From NCBI RefSeq assembly GCF_024055715.1, contig NZ_JAMXMV010000006.1, forward strand, positions 186,001-250,000: DNA of 64,000 nt. Direction: 5' to 3'. The stretch is from Actinoallomurus soli (GTDB taxonomy: Bacteria > Actinomycetota > Actinomycetes > Streptosporangiales > Streptosporangiaceae). The translations under genes and the position numbers were made by a program. Within the stretch, counting starts at the first letter, position 1. Each line of letters starts with the position of its first letter. The notes below the pieces were generated by a model. The model searched no databases. It saw only the letters and a program-made list of their open reading frames with translations, and was not told the origin of the DNA. Positions 1-9,310 of the stretch are shown here, one piece after another.

Positions 1-1625
1 CGCTCGCCGTCGAGGTGCTGAACTCCGTCGACCAGGTCGTCGCCCGGCAGCGCACGTTCGTCACCTACTTCCCGAAGACCACGTTCGCCATGAAGACCAA
101 GGTCTCGTGGGTCTGGCCGGTGATCGACCAGCCGCACCGCGCCGACGACTCGACGTTCACGGACGACCGTCTGGAGCGCGCGCTGGGCACCGGAGGACGG
201 CTGAACGACCTCGTCGCGGCCGCGGCCCCGTACAAGTGGGTCAGCTGGCTCCTCGACCCCGCGCTGGCGGACGACGCCGCGAAGATGACGGACAAGGACG
301 GCTACAGCGTCAAGGGCGCGCACAAGCCGAAGAACGCCACCGCCGCCGCCTGGCTGAACACCCTGCGCACCGCCCTCGCCGGCAAGACCGCCATCGCGAC
401 GCCGTACGCCGACCCGGACGTCATGGCGCTGTCGCGCGCCGGCCTGGGACAGGACGTCAAGACGGCCGTGGGCGCGGTGGGGACCGCCCTCGGCCGGGCC
501 AACCTGCCCCTGGAGAACACCTCGGTGGCGGTGCCGCCGGACGGCCCCGCCGACCAGCGGACCCTCACCGACCTCGTGAAGGCCGGAGCGAGCACCATCC
601 TGCTCAACAGCACCGTCCTGCCGAACCTCCAGGCGCAGAGTTACACCGCCGACCCCACGACGCAAAAAGAGATCAGCGGGAAGAACGTCCGGCTCATCGC
701 GTACGACGACACGCTCAGCAAGGTCCTCGCCGCGGAGGCCGACGAGCCGGGGGGAGCGGCGCTCACCGAGCAGCGGTTCCTCGCCGAGACCGCCATGATC
801 ACCAATGAGCAGCCGGCCAACCCGCGGAGCGTGGTCATCGTGCCGCCGCGCCGCTGGAACCCGGGGCCGGCCCTCGCCAGGGACCTGCTGAAGTTCACCG
901 CGCACGCGCCCTGGATGCGGCCGACACAGCTCGGCACCGTCGCGAAGCAGCGCAAGCCGGAGCCGCGCACCTTCCTGCCGCAGAAGGGCTCGACCGGCCT
1001 GTCGAAGCACTACCTCAAGCCGGTGAAGGACCTCAGGCGTGAGGCCTGGCGGTTCGACATGATCTTCCAGCCCCCGGCGAGCGGGTTCAGCCTCGGCGTC
1101 CTGCGGGTCGAGTCATCGGCCTGGGGCGACCAGACCCGGACCGGGCTGACGCTGAGACAGACGCTGGAGAACCGGCTCCGCGCCGACCAGGGCGAGATCA
1201 AGGTGCTCAACGACCACTTCGACCTCGCGGGCAAGTCCGGCCAGGTGCCGATCACGGTCTTCAACCACCTCGAGCACGGCACCGTCAAGGTCAAACTGCG
1301 CGCCGTCTCGCAGAACAACACGCGGCTCCACGTCGAGGGCCCCGGAGCGAAGCAGAGCGAGATCACTCTCGAGCCCGGCCACAAGGAGACGGTCAACCTC
1401 TACATGAAGGCCGTGGCCAACGGCCCCGCCTACGTCTACCTCCAACTGCTCGGCCCGGACGGGCAGCCGTTCACGACGACCAGGGTGCTGCAGGTGCGCG
1501 CGACGGCGTACGGGCGAACCGCGCTGCTCATCACGGGCATCTCACTTGCCGTACTCTTCGTCGGCGTCGGATATCGCGTGATACGGCGCCGAGGTGACGA
1601 AGCGGAGGGCACGACCGGTGACTGA
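1..1625 (+). CDS. DUF6049 family membrane-anchored protein, 5'-partial
   Basis: The frame is open to the left edge (first full codon at base 3), so the N terminus and probably a signal peptide are missing. About 540 residues are visible. The C terminus has one hydrophobic helix (around residues 508-527 of the visible part) followed by a short basic cytoplasmic tail, so most of the protein should be outside the membrane. The body and its place directly before murJ match the actinobacterial DUF6049 family, whose function is unknown; a role in envelope assembly is only inferred from position. Its stop overlaps the murJ start, indicating translational coupling. Confidence 0.8.
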   Translation, partial: LAVEVLNSVDQVVARQRTFVTYFPKTTFAMKTKVSWVWPVIDQPHRADDSTFTDDRLERALGTGGRLNDLVAAAAPYKWVSWLLDPALADDAAKMTDKDGYSVKGAHKPKNATAAAWLNTLRTALAGKTAIATPYADPDVMALSRAGLGQDVKTAVGAVGTALGRANLPLENTSVAVPPDGPADQRTLTDLVKAGASTILLNSTVLPNLQAQSYTADPTTQKEISGKNVRLIAYDDTLSKVLAAEADEPGGAALTEQRFLAETAMITNEQPANPRSVVIVPPRRWNPGPALARDLLKFTAHAPWMRPTQLGTVAKQRKPEPRTFLPQKGSTGLSKHYLKPVKDLRREAWRFDMIFQPPASGFSLGVLRVESSAWGDQTRTGLTLRQTLENRLRADQGEIKVLNDHFDLAGKSGQVPITVFNHLEHGTVKVKLRAVSQNNTRLHVEGPGAKQSEITLEPGHKETVNLYMKAVANGPAYVYLQLLGPDGQPFTTTRVLQVRATAYGRTALLITGISLAVLFVGVGYRVIRRRGDEAEGTTGD

Positions 1626-3351
1626 GGCACAACCAGGCCCCGAGGCCGCGGTGACCCGGGTCGATCTCCCGGCGATCTCCCCCGAGGAGCCCGGCGAGGA
1701 GCCGGGGCGCCGCGGCGGCGTCAGCGGACTGCTCAAGTCCAGCGCCGTCATGGCCCTGGGCACGATCGCGTCCCGGCTCACCGGCTTCGTCCGCACGGCC
1801 GTGCTCGTCATCGCGATCGGCACCGGGCCGCTCGGCGACGTCTACAACACGGCGAACACCTTCCCCAACCAGATCTACGACCTGCTCCTCGGCGGCGTGC
1901 TCACGGCCGTGCACGTCCCCATGCTGGTGCGCGCGCTGGAGAAGGACCGCAAGTACGGCGAGGAGTACGAGTCGCGACTGCTGACGCTCGTGCTCGGCGC
2001 CCTCTTGGTGCTGACCGTCCTGGCGATGGTGTGCGCTCCGCTCCTGGTCGACATGTCGGCGAGCGCGTACCACAAGCAGCAGCACGACCTCGCCGTGCTG
2101 TTCGCGCTGTTCTTCCTGCCGCAGATCTTCTTCTACGGTGTCGGCGCGCTGGCCGGTGCATCGCTCAACGCCCGCGGCAGCTTCGGCGCGCCCATGTGGA
2201 CGCCGGTGCTGAACAACATCGTCGTGATCGCGGTCGGCGGGGCCTTCGTCTTCGTGGCCGGCCGGGGTGTCGGGCCGGGGAACATCACGCACACCGACAC
2301 CGTGCTCCTGGCCGGCGGCACCACGCTCGGCATCGTGATCCAGACCATCGCCATGTGGCCCTCCCTGCGCAAGGTCGGGTTCCGGTACCGGCCGCGGTTC
2401 GACTTCCGCCGTGAGGAGCTCGCGCCGGTCGGCGGCATGGCGCTGTGGACACTGCTCTACGTCGCGATCCAGCAGGTCGGCTTCGTCGTCAACACGAACA
2501 TCGCCAACGGCGCCGGGGTCCGGGCCCAGCGTGAAGGCATCACGTACGGCGTCGGGCTCACGCCGTGGAGCAACGCATACCTGCTGTTCCAGCTGCCGTA
2601 CGCGATCGTCGGCGTCTCGGTGGTCACGGCGCTGCTGCCGCAGATGAGCCGACACGCCTCCGAGAAGCGGTACGACCTCCTCCGGGAGAGCATGTCCTCC
2701 GCGTTGAACCTGTCGTCGGTGGTCATCGTGCCGGCCGCCGCGCTGCTGTTCGCGCTGGCGCCGGAGATGACCACGCTGTTCTTCGCCCACGGCTCCACGA
2801 AGATCTCTGACGCGCTGATGATCGCGAACGTGCTGCAGGCGTTCACGCTCGCGCTCGTGCCGTTCGCGATCTACCAGATGCTGCTGCGCGTGTTCTACGC
2901 GCTCGCCGACACGCGTACGCCCGCGATCATGGCGATCTTCAACGTCGCGATCAGCATCACGCTCGGGCTCATCGGCTACAAGACGCTGCCCACGGACAAG
3001 ATCGTCATGGGCATCTCGATCGCCCTGGGCGTGTCCTGGACGTTCGGCTGTGTCGTGGCCGCCCTCATCCTGCGCCGCCGGCTGAACGGACTCGGAACCC
3101 GGCACATCGTCACGTCGCACGTGAAGATCGCGATCGCGAGCGCTCCGGCGCTGGGGTTCGCATTCGCCGTGCACCTGCTCGGTTACAAGATGTTCTACTA
3201 CCACGTCATCTCGTCGCTCGGCGTTCTGGTGGTCGGCGGGGGCGGGGCCATGGTGCTGTACTTCCTGGTCGCCCGCCTTCTGCGTATTCCGGAGTTGGAA
3301 TCGCTACAACGAACCGTGATGGCCAGATTGCCCGGTCGTGGGGCGAGTTAG
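1618..3351 (+). CDS. murJ: Lipid II flippase MurJ (MviN family)
   Basis: Polytopic membrane protein of 577 residues that moves lipid-linked peptidoglycan precursors across the membrane. After a charged N-terminal tail of about 40 residues, hydrophobic segments follow one another to the C terminus, with conserved MviN stretches such as PxQIFFYGVGAL and NxxFLLDG-like loops. I chose the GTG at 1618 because GGAGG lies 9 bases before it and it overlaps the upstream stop; the GTG at 1594 has no such site. The mycobacterial homologue carries a fused pseudokinase and extracellular domain; here those are encoded by the next gene. Confidence 0.93.
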   Translation: MTEAQPGPEAAVTRVDLPAISPEEPGEEPGRRGGVSGLLKSSAVMALGTIASRLTGFVRTAVLVIAIGTGPLGDVYNTANTFPNQIYDLLLGGVLTAVHVPMLVRALEKDRKYGEEYESRLLTLVLGALLVLTVLAMVCAPLLVDMSASAYHKQQHDLAVLFALFFLPQIFFYGVGALAGASLNARGSFGAPMWTPVLNNIVVIAVGGAFVFVAGRGVGPGNITHTDTVLLAGGTTLGIVIQTIAMWPSLRKVGFRYRPRFDFRREELAPVGGMALWTLLYVAIQQVGFVVNTNIANGAGVRAQREGITYGVGLTPWSNAYLLFQLPYAIVGVSVVTALLPQMSRHASEKRYDLLRESMSSALNLSSVVIVPAAALLFALAPEMTTLFFAHGSTKISDALMIANVLQAFTLALVPFAIYQMLLRVFYALADTRTPAIMAIFNVAISITLGLIGYKTLPTDKIVMGISIALGVSWTFGCVVAALILRRRLNGLGTRHIVTSHVKIAIASAPALGFAFAVHLLGYKMFYYHVISSLGVLVVGGGGAMVLYFLVARLLRIPELESLQRTVMARLPGRGAS

Positions 3352-3517
3352 GAGGCGCTGCCCGTAAGGTGGGAGAGCGCGACTCGCGCCGGGTAGTAAT
3401 CCAGCGACGCTCCTCGAGCGTCCTACGATCGGGCGGGATTGTGATGAAGTCTTCCTCCGTCCATAAGGGAACGAGGGAGGGTCGAAGGCGTAAGGGAGCC
3501 ACGGCACTGATGATGGG

Positions 3518-5125
3518 ATGCGACCACCTACGCCGGACGCCGCGTTGAGCACGTCCGTCATCGAACCTGGAACCCGCCTGGCCGGTCGGTACCGTCTGGA
3601 CGACCGCGTCAGCGAAGCGGGCGGCTCCACATTCTGGAAGGCGACGGACGAGATCCTCGCCCGCGCGGTGGCGGTGCTCACCTTCGCCCCGGGCTTTCCC
3701 CGGGTGAACGACGTGGTGACCGCGGCCCGCGCCGCGAGCCGCCTCACCGACCCGCGGCTCACCCAGGTCTTCGACGCCGACGACAGCGGCGAGCGCGCCT
3801 ACGTCGTCAGCGAGTGGGTCACCGGTGAGACCCTCGAGGACCTCCTCGCCCAGGGCCCCATGGAGGCCGACCGGGCCGCCGCCTTCCTGCTCGAGGCCGC
3901 CGAGGCGCTGACCTCCGCGCACGCCGCCGGCCTCGCCCACCTCTGCCTGACGCCGCACAACCTCGTCTGGACCAGCGGCGGCACCGTCAAGATCACCGGT
4001 CTGGGCGTCGAGGCCGTCCTGTCCGGGGCGGAGTCCGACACGCCCGCGCTGGACGACGTGCAGGGCCTCGGCGCCATGCTGTACGCCGCGCTCACCGGCC
4101 ACTGGCCGGGCGGAGAGGGCACCGTCCTGCCGCCCGCGCCGACCGGGGCCGACGGGCGGCCGCTCCTGCCGAGCCAGGTCCGCGCGGGCATCCCGCACAA
4201 CCTCGACGCGATCGTCGGCCGGGCGCTGGGCATCGCCGTCCGGGGCGCTCCGGAGCGGTTCGACTCCCCCGGAGCCTTCGCCGACGCGCTCGCCAAGGTC
4301 CCCCGGTCACCGCTGCCGTTCGTGCCCCTCGTCGGCTCGACGCCTCCGGCGGTCGTGCAGCGGCCCGACAGCACCGACCGTACGGCGAACATGTCCGCCG
4401 CGGCGTCCCAGCCGATCCCTCCGGTGCAGACCATCCCCGACAGCGCGCGCATGCGCCCTCCGCAGCCGCCACAGCCGCCGCAGCACGCCACCGTCGGTAT
4501 GCGCTCCTCGGGCGGCGGAAACGGCCGGGGCTCCTCCAACAGGCCCCTCCTGGTCGCCGTGGTCGTCGTCGTGCTCGTCGTGGTCGCCGTCGGCGGCTGG
4601 GCCCTGTCCCAGATGGGCGGCGACGACGGCACCAAGAACGCCAAGGGCGGGACCCAGTCGAGCACCAGCGCGTCCCCGACGCCGAAGGTCGGCGAGCTCA
4701 AGGTGGACCGCGCCCTCCTGGACAACGACCCCCCGCACGCGGACACGACCGCCCCGAAGGACCTCGGCAACGCCATCGACAAGAGCAAGTCGACTTACTG
4801 GACGACGCAGCACTACTACGGCGCCGACTTCGGGGGGCAGCGCAAGGGCATCGGCCTCGTCCTCGACATGGGCAGGACCGTGACGGTCGACCGGGTCGCC
4901 GTGAGCATGCCGGACGGGACGCCCGGCCGGGTCGAGCTCCGGGTCGGCGACTCCCAGAAGTCCTCCGCATCCCAGACGCAGGACACCGGTGACGCGGTCG
5001 GCAACTTCGAGCTCAAGGGGAAGCAGGCCAAGGGCCAGTACATCACCCTGTGGTTCAGCAAACTGCCGTCCATCGGAAGTTTCCAGATCAAGGTCAAAGA
5101 CGTCACCGTGTACGGAACGGCCTGA
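3518..5125 (+). CDS. Membrane pseudokinase with extracellular discoidin-like domain
   Basis: The N-terminal ~270 residues have the overall pattern of a Ser/Thr kinase, but the VAIK lysine is absent, the HRD loop reads HLCLTPHN (near residue 140) and the DFG position is TGLG, so catalysis is unlikely. A proline-rich linker leads to one transmembrane helix at about 343-365 (valine-rich). Residues ~397-533 form a beta-rich extracellular domain resembling discoidin/F5-8C. Mycobacterial MviN has this same architecture fused to the flippase, and its phosphorylated pseudokinase recruits FhaA; here it is a separate gene. The start is uncertain: ATG 3518 or TTG 3544, neither with a strong ribosome site. 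Confidence 0.82.
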   Translation: MRPPTPDAALSTSVIEPGTRLAGRYRLDDRVSEAGGSTFWKATDEILARAVAVLTFAPGFPRVNDVVTAARAASRLTDPRLTQVFDADDSGERAYVVSEWVTGETLEDLLAQGPMEADRAAAFLLEAAEALTSAHAAGLAHLCLTPHNLVWTSGGTVKITGLGVEAVLSGAESDTPALDDVQGLGAMLYAALTGHWPGGEGTVLPPAPTGADGRPLLPSQVRAGIPHNLDAIVGRALGIAVRGAPERFDSPGAFADALAKVPRSPLPFVPLVGSTPPAVVQRPDSTDRTANMSAAASQPIPPVQTIPDSARMRPPQPPQPPQHATVGMRSSGGGNGRGSSNRPLLVAVVVVVLVVVAVGGWALSQMGGDDGTKNAKGGTQSSTSASPTPKVGELKVDRALLDNDPPHADTTAPKDLGNAIDKSKSTYWTTQHYYGADFGGQRKGIGLVLDMGRTVTVDRVAVSMPDGTPGRVELRVGDSQKSSASQTQDTGDAVGNFELKGKQAKGQYITLWFSKLPSIGSFQIKVKDVTVYGTA

Positions 5126-5415
5126 TTACCGCTGCTTCGATTCGGCGGCCCGACACGCTGCCGGAGCGGAGTGGCCGTCGCCGGGTATCGCCGTCTGAGC
5201 ACCTCCGAATGGAACGGACGGGGATAATTCCCTCAGAGGGGACGTGACAGTACTCAGACGGCTACCATCGTGAGCGTGTTGAGGCCCCCCTGCACCGCGG
5301 GAAACCCTGTACGCCGGCCACGGTGGCAGGATCGGGAGGGGGACTCGGGGGGACACGGTGAGCGAGGGCGATACACCATCGGCGGGGTCGCCGGTTACGG
5401 AGCGGGCTGACGAAA

Positions 5416-6045
5416 ATGGCGGTCATACGCGGGGGACATTCGATCGAGGCCGTCCCGGACAAAGAGCTGCTGTCGCGGCACGCGAATGGCGATCCGTACG
5501 CGTTCTCCGAACTCGTACAGAGGCACCGCGACCGCATGTGGGCCGTGGCGCTCCGCACGCTCGGCGACCATGAGGAGGCCGCAGACGCCCTCCAGGACGC
5601 ATTCCTGTCCGCGTACCGCGCGGCCGGCCGGTTCCGCGGCGACGCCGCCGTCACCACCTGGCTGCACCGCATCGTCGTCAACGCCTGCCTCGACCGGATC
5701 CGCCGGCGCACCATCCGGCCGGTCGTGCCGATGGGCGACGACGCCACGCTCGACTCCGTCGCGCCGAAGAACCCCGACCCCACCTCCAGCCACGAGCTGT
5801 CCCTCGACGTGAACGAGGCGCTGCAACGCATACCCTTCGAACAGCGGGCGGCGCTCGTACTCGTCGACATGATGGGGTACGCCGTCGATGAGGCAGCGAG
5901 GGTCCTGGAGGTCCCACCGGGGACCATCAAGAGCCGCTGCGCGCGTGGCCGCGCCCGTCTCGCACCCCTTCTCGGGCACCTACGGAACCAGGGACGCGGC
6001 TCGGGCGTCGAATCTGCGGAGGAAGGAGGTGGCACATCCGCGTGA
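5416..6045 (+). CDS. sigM: ECF RNA polymerase sigma factor SigM
   Basis: Protein of 209 residues with region 2 (residues ~15-85, including LVQRHRDRMWAVALRTLGD and the DALQDAFL stretch) and region 4 (residues ~130-190, with PFEQRAALVLVDMMGY and a helix-turn-helix ending in PPGTIKSRCARGRARL). The locus between murJ and trxB is the conserved place of SigM, an envelope or oxidative stress sigma factor in mycobacteria. Its stop overlaps the start of the anti-sigma gene by 4 bases. About 290 bases precede it, in which I could not recognise a confident promoter. Confidence 0.92.
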   Translation: MAVIRGGHSIEAVPDKELLSRHANGDPYAFSELVQRHRDRMWAVALRTLGDHEEAADALQDAFLSAYRAAGRFRGDAAVTTWLHRIVVNACLDRIRRRTIRPVVPMGDDATLDSVAPKNPDPTSSHELSLDVNEALQRIPFEQRAALVLVDMMGYAVDEAARVLEVPPGTIKSRCARGRARLAPLLGHLRNQGRGSGVESAEEGGGTSA

Positions 6046-6803
6046 CTGCCGCACACCTTGACTACGATGCGCTGGCCGACCTCGCCGAGGGGATTCTCGA
6101 CGATGCCACGGCCACATCCGCAGAGCAACACCTGGCCGAGTGCGCCCAATGTCGTGATCGGGCCACTGAGGTCGCGGACGTGTCCCGCGTTCTCGCGGAG
6201 GCACCCACACCGCCGATGCCCGCTCACCTCGTCGAACGCCTCGACGCGGTGATCGCGGCCGAAGCGGCGTCCCACGTGCCGGGGCACCGGCACGCCCGTC
6301 GATTTCAGCTCCTCGCAGCGGCGGCGGCCGCGGTGGTGGTCGTCGGCGGCGGGGGCGTCATCGCCCGCACCGTCCTGGAGAACGGCGACTCGAACAGCGC
6401 CACCGTCTCCCAGCGACCGGTGGAGGATCCCTCTCGCCCGCGTGCGGGGGCTCCCCGAGCGCAGCCGCGGCCCGTGCGATCCGTTCCGTTCACCGCCGTA
6501 CGGAGCGGGACCCGCTACACCTCGGCGGCTCTGGAGTCTCAGGTCGCCTCGGCACTGTCCTCGGCGACCGCCGCCGACCACGCGCTGAGCGCGGTGGCGC
6601 CCGGATCGCTGGCGGACTGTGTCGGCCGGGTGAGCGGCGGGAAGGCCCCGCTGCTCGTCGACTCGGCCACCTACGACGACCGTCCCGCGACGGTCATCGC
6701 GCTACCGGGTGCCGACGCCGGGCACGCCGACGTCTGGATCGTCGGAGCGAAGTGCTCCGCCGATGACCCGGACCTGATCGCCCACCGGCAGATCGCCCGC
6801 TGA
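6042..6803 (+). CDS. Zinc-binding-type membrane anti-sigma factor for SigM
   Basis: Protein of 253 residues. The N terminus has the anti-sigma zinc motif H-x3-C-x2-C (EQHLAECAQC, residues ~27-36) expected to hold the cognate sigma factor. A hydrophobic alanine/valine/glycine helix at ~87-107 is the likely membrane anchor, and the C-terminal ~140 residues would be extracytoplasmic. GTG start at 6042 overlaps the sigM stop, the usual arrangement for a sigma/anti-sigma pair. The outer domain is not a family I can name, so the signal sensed is unknown. Confidence 0.88.
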   Translation: MTAAHLDYDALADLAEGILDDATATSAEQHLAECAQCRDRATEVADVSRVLAEAPTPPMPAHLVERLDAVIAAEAASHVPGHRHARRFQLLAAAAAAVVVVGGGGVIARTVLENGDSNSATVSQRPVEDPSRPRAGAPRAQPRPVRSVPFTAVRSGTRYTSAALESQVASALSSATAADHALSAVAPGSLADCVGRVSGGKAPLLVDSATYDDRPATVIALPGADAGHADVWIVGAKCSADDPDLIAHRQIAR

Positions 6804-6815
6804 TCAGCGAGCGTC

Positions 6816-6858
6816 GTACGGCCGGACCGCCCTCTTCACCCGGGCGCTCCGGCCGTAC
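6816..6858 (+). terminator. Hairpin after the sigM operon
   Basis: Perfect 11-base inverted repeat (GTACGGCCGGA at 6816-6826 and its complement at 6848-6858) with an inner GCCC/GGGC pairing. It lies 13 bases after the anti-sigma stop. There is no T-tract, as is common in actinobacteria. Confidence 0.6.
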
Positions 6859-7076
6859 GCGGCACCACCCCGGCCGGAGGACCCAGGCCCCTGGGCCGTA
6901 CGACGCAGGTTCCCCGGTCGTCGGGCGCAGCGCCCGGCCGTTGGACGGCAGTGCCCACGGTCGTACGATGCGATGCGCTCCCGTCGTCACGTACAGGCCT
7001 CCGGCCCACGATGCGCGCTTCCCGGCCGTCGGGCGCGGGTGGTCCGGCGGGTACGTCGCGCGCGTGTGCGTGAGCG
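6859..7076. other. Intergenic spacer with degenerate GC-rich repeats
   Basis: No convincing gene. Imperfect copies of CCGGTCGTCGGGCGC-like and CGTACGA-like words recur (for example near 6915 and 7020). They may be decayed repeats or simple composition bias. Confidence 0.4.
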
Positions 7077-7102
7077 GGAATGCCCGCGCCCTAGGATCGG
7101 TT
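7077..7102 (+). promoter_or_regulatory. SigR-type promoter of trxB
   Basis: GGAAT at 7077-7081 and GTT at 7100-7102 are separated by exactly 18 bases. This is the consensus (GGAAT-N18/19-GTT) of the thiol-oxidative-stress sigma factor SigR of Streptomyces (SigH of mycobacteria), which is known to drive trxBA there. It lies about 80 bases before the trxB start. Seen in sequence; activity is inference. Confidence 0.75.
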
Positions 7103-7184
7103 TAAGGGCACTGCGAGCGGAGGTGACCGGGCCACCCAGGACCGGGCACGTGCTCCGCGGACGCGATCAGAGAGAGGCACTGTG

Positions 7185-8168
7185 GTGAGCGACGTCCGGA
7201 ACGTGATCATCATCGGTTCGGGGCCGGCGGGATACTCCGCAGCGATCTACGCGGCACGGGGAGACCTCCGGCCGCTGGTCTTCGAGGGCTCCGTGACCGC
7301 CGGTGGCGCTCTGATGAACACCACCGACGTGGAGAACTTCCCGGGCTTCCCCGACGGCATCATCGGTCCCGACCTGATGGACAACCTGCGCAAGCAGGCC
7401 GAGCGCTTCGGCGCCGACCTCGTCGCCGACGACGTGACCGAGGTCGACCTGAACGCCTCGCCGAAGGTCGTCAAGGTCGGCGACGACACCTACTACGCCA
7501 AGGCGGTCGTGATCGCCACCGGGTCGAAGTACCGCGAGCTCGGGCTGCCGAAGGAGAAGCAGCTCTCTGGACGCGGCGTCTCCTGGTGTGCCACCTGTGA
7601 CGGATTCTTCTTCCGCGACAAGGACATCGCGGTCGTCGGCGGCGGTGACTCCGCCATGGAAGAGGCGATCTTCCTCACCCGGTTCGCTCGGTCGGTCACC
7701 ATCATCCACCGGCGCGACAAGCTCCGCGCCAGCCGGATCATGCAGGACCGGGCGTTCGCCAACGAGAAGATCAAGTTCGCCTGGAACAGCGAGGTCGCCG
7801 AGATCCTCGGTGAGGAGAAGCTGACCGGCGTCCGGCTCCGCGACCTCACCACCGGCGAGGAGCGCGACCTCGAGCTGTCGGGTCTGTTCATCGCGATCGG
7901 CCACGAGCCGCGCACCGAGCTGTTCGCCGACCAGCTGGAGCTGGACGAGGAGGGGTATCTCCGCGTCTCGGCGCCGACGACCCACACCAACATCGCCGGC
8001 GTCTTCGGCGCCGGTGACGTCGTCGACCACCGCTACCGCCAGGCGATCACCGCGGCCGGCACCGGTGCCGCGGCGGCGCTCGACGCCGAGCACTGGCTGC
8101 AGGAAGAGGGGCTCGCGGAGCTGACCCCGCAGCAGTTCTCCTCCTCCGTGCCTCTCCTCGGCGCCTGA
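7185..8168 (+). CDS. trxB: Thioredoxin reductase (NADPH, FAD)
   Basis: Homodimeric flavoenzyme of 327 residues that reduces thioredoxin with NADPH. The FAD motif GSGPAG (11-16), the redox-active CATC pair (C135, C138), the NADPH motif [12 protein letters not shown] (about 153-164) and the C-terminal FAD motif with GVFGAGDV are all present. I prefer GTG 7185 over GTG 7182 because AGAGAGG at 7171-7177 is then 7 bases upstream. A SigR-type promoter precedes it. The trxA gene that normally follows is absent: a terminator comes 35 bases after the stop. Confidence 0.95.
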   Translation: MSDVRNVIIIGSGPAGYSAAIYAARGDLRPLVFEGSVTAGGALMNTTDVENFPGFPDGIIGPDLMDNLRKQAERFGADLVADDVTEVDLNASPKVVKVGDDTYYAKAVVIATGSKYRELGLPKEKQLSGRGVSWCATCDGFFFRDKDIAVVGGGDSAMEEAIFLTRFARSVTIIHRRDKLRASRIMQDRAFANEKIKFAWNSEVAEILGEEKLTGVRLRDLTTGEERDLELSGLFIAIGHEPRTELFADQLELDEEGYLRVSAPTTHTNIAGVFGAGDVVDHRYRQAITAAGTGAAAALDAEHWLQEEGLAELTPQQFSSSVPLLGA

Positions 8169-8203
8169 TTCCCGCAAGTTTCCCGGCCTCCCGCGGCCAG
8201 GTC

Positions 8204-8239
8204 GGCGGTGGCCCCGTGTTCTCGCACGGGGCCACCGCC
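8204..8239 (+). terminator. Strong hairpin terminator after trxB
   Basis: Fifteen-base perfect stem (8204-8218 pairs with 8225-8239) with a six-base loop, ending the trxB transcript. Confidence 0.8.
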
Positions 8240-8683
8240 ATTTCATGCCCCCTGGCCTGCGGAAACTCACCAGAGCTCCGCTGGCGGGTGAACGTGACCG
8301 TGCTGGTGTGATCGGCTCAATCCCGGGGTCGGAGCGCTTCAGTAGCCTCTCGGAGCCCAGGGGGCTCATCGGGCCCTCCGAGCTCTCTCCGAACGCCTTG
8401 ACGGGCACTCCATGGGCACGATGATCCCTGAATGCGCGGCGTGTCGCCTTGCACAGCGCCTCCCTGCCGCCTCTCGCCCGCCGATGTTCGCGGGCCTCCC
8501 GGACGTGCCTCGTTCCGTGATCCTTCCGTGAGTCGCCGTCCGCGGATCATGGCGGTGCCGGCGGAATGTCGCGACACCCTGCTGCGGGATTCCGAAGGCC
8601 GAGAGGGAGTGAGCAGGCTACTGACACTCTCGTGTCGCTGGGCAGCCGGGCGGGCCGGGTGGCCCGCCGCGGCTACATCCCCG
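8240..8683. other. Spacer without a recognisable gene
   Basis: No frame here gives a protein I recognise. In related genomes trxA and the peptidoglycan amidase gene cwlM lie downstream of trxB; nothing here resembles a thioredoxin WCGPC site. Confidence 0.4.
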
Positions 8684-9244
8684 CTACTCTCCGGCCATCA
8701 CGGTAAAGGTGAATCCGGTGCTCGTCGGACGGCGCAGCGGAATGTCGCACTTGATCCGGCGCAGTACCTCGTTCCTGCTGAGGCCGAGCCCTTGCGCGAT
8801 GAGCCGTTCCGGGCGCACCGGGACCGGATCCTCGAAGACGACCTCCACCTGGACCGGCAGCGCCTCGTCGAGCCGTGCCGACGGGGCGTCCAGCCGCCAG
8901 GCCCCCGTCCAGTCCAGGGTGAAGCGGTTACGCCGGGCGATCAGCGGATCCAACAGCCTGGCCGCCACCAGTTCCGGATCGTTGACGCGGTAGCCGTGGA
9001 GCTCGGCCGGATCGAAGGAGCTGACCGGCGCTCGCTCGTGCCCGGTGAGTTTGCTCGTCCGATCGCAGGATACGCAGCGGACCAGCAGCCACACGCCCAG
9101 CCATTTGGCGTTGGCGTTGACGCGGAACCTGCCCTCGCCGGTGGTGGCCGACTCCGACCGGCAGTCCACGCACCGCAACGACAGCAGAGGCAGCCTGGTC
9201 CGGCGAACGACCCAGGGCAGCACGGTATGAGGTTGTGAAGACAA
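8684..9244 (-). CDS. DUF1062 family protein
   Basis: About 186 residues. Two CxxC pairs (RCVDC and RCVSC, ~30 residues apart) suggest a zinc-ribbon near the N terminus. The following stretches FRVNANAKWLGVWLLVRC, SFDPAEL and RRNRFTLDWTGAWRLDAP are characteristic of DUF1062, a family of unknown function. The start is uncertain: TTG 9244 has AGAGGG just upstream, while GTG codons at 9223, 9265 and 9310 lack a ribosome site. It converges on trxB and sits where cwlM would be expected, so it is probably an insertion into the ancestral order. Confidence 0.75.
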   Translation of the reverse strand: MSSQPHTVLPWVVRRTRLPLLSLRCVDCRSESATTGEGRFRVNANAKWLGVWLLVRCVSCDRTSKLTGHERAPVSSFDPAELHGYRVNDPELVAARLLDPLIARRNRFTLDWTGAWRLDAPSARLDEALPVQVEVVFEDPVPVRPERLIAQGLGLSRNEVLRRIKCDIPLRRPTSTGFTFTVMAGE

Positions 9245-9310
9245 TGAGCCCTCTAGATCTGACACGAGGCCGATTGCGCGCGGTCTCGAACGCTGTATGA
9301 CCGGGCGCAC

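Noticed and set aside
6805..7188. Small gene at about 6973-7188 before trxB
   Set aside because: Arg-rich translation without family features, and it overlaps the SigR-type promoter.
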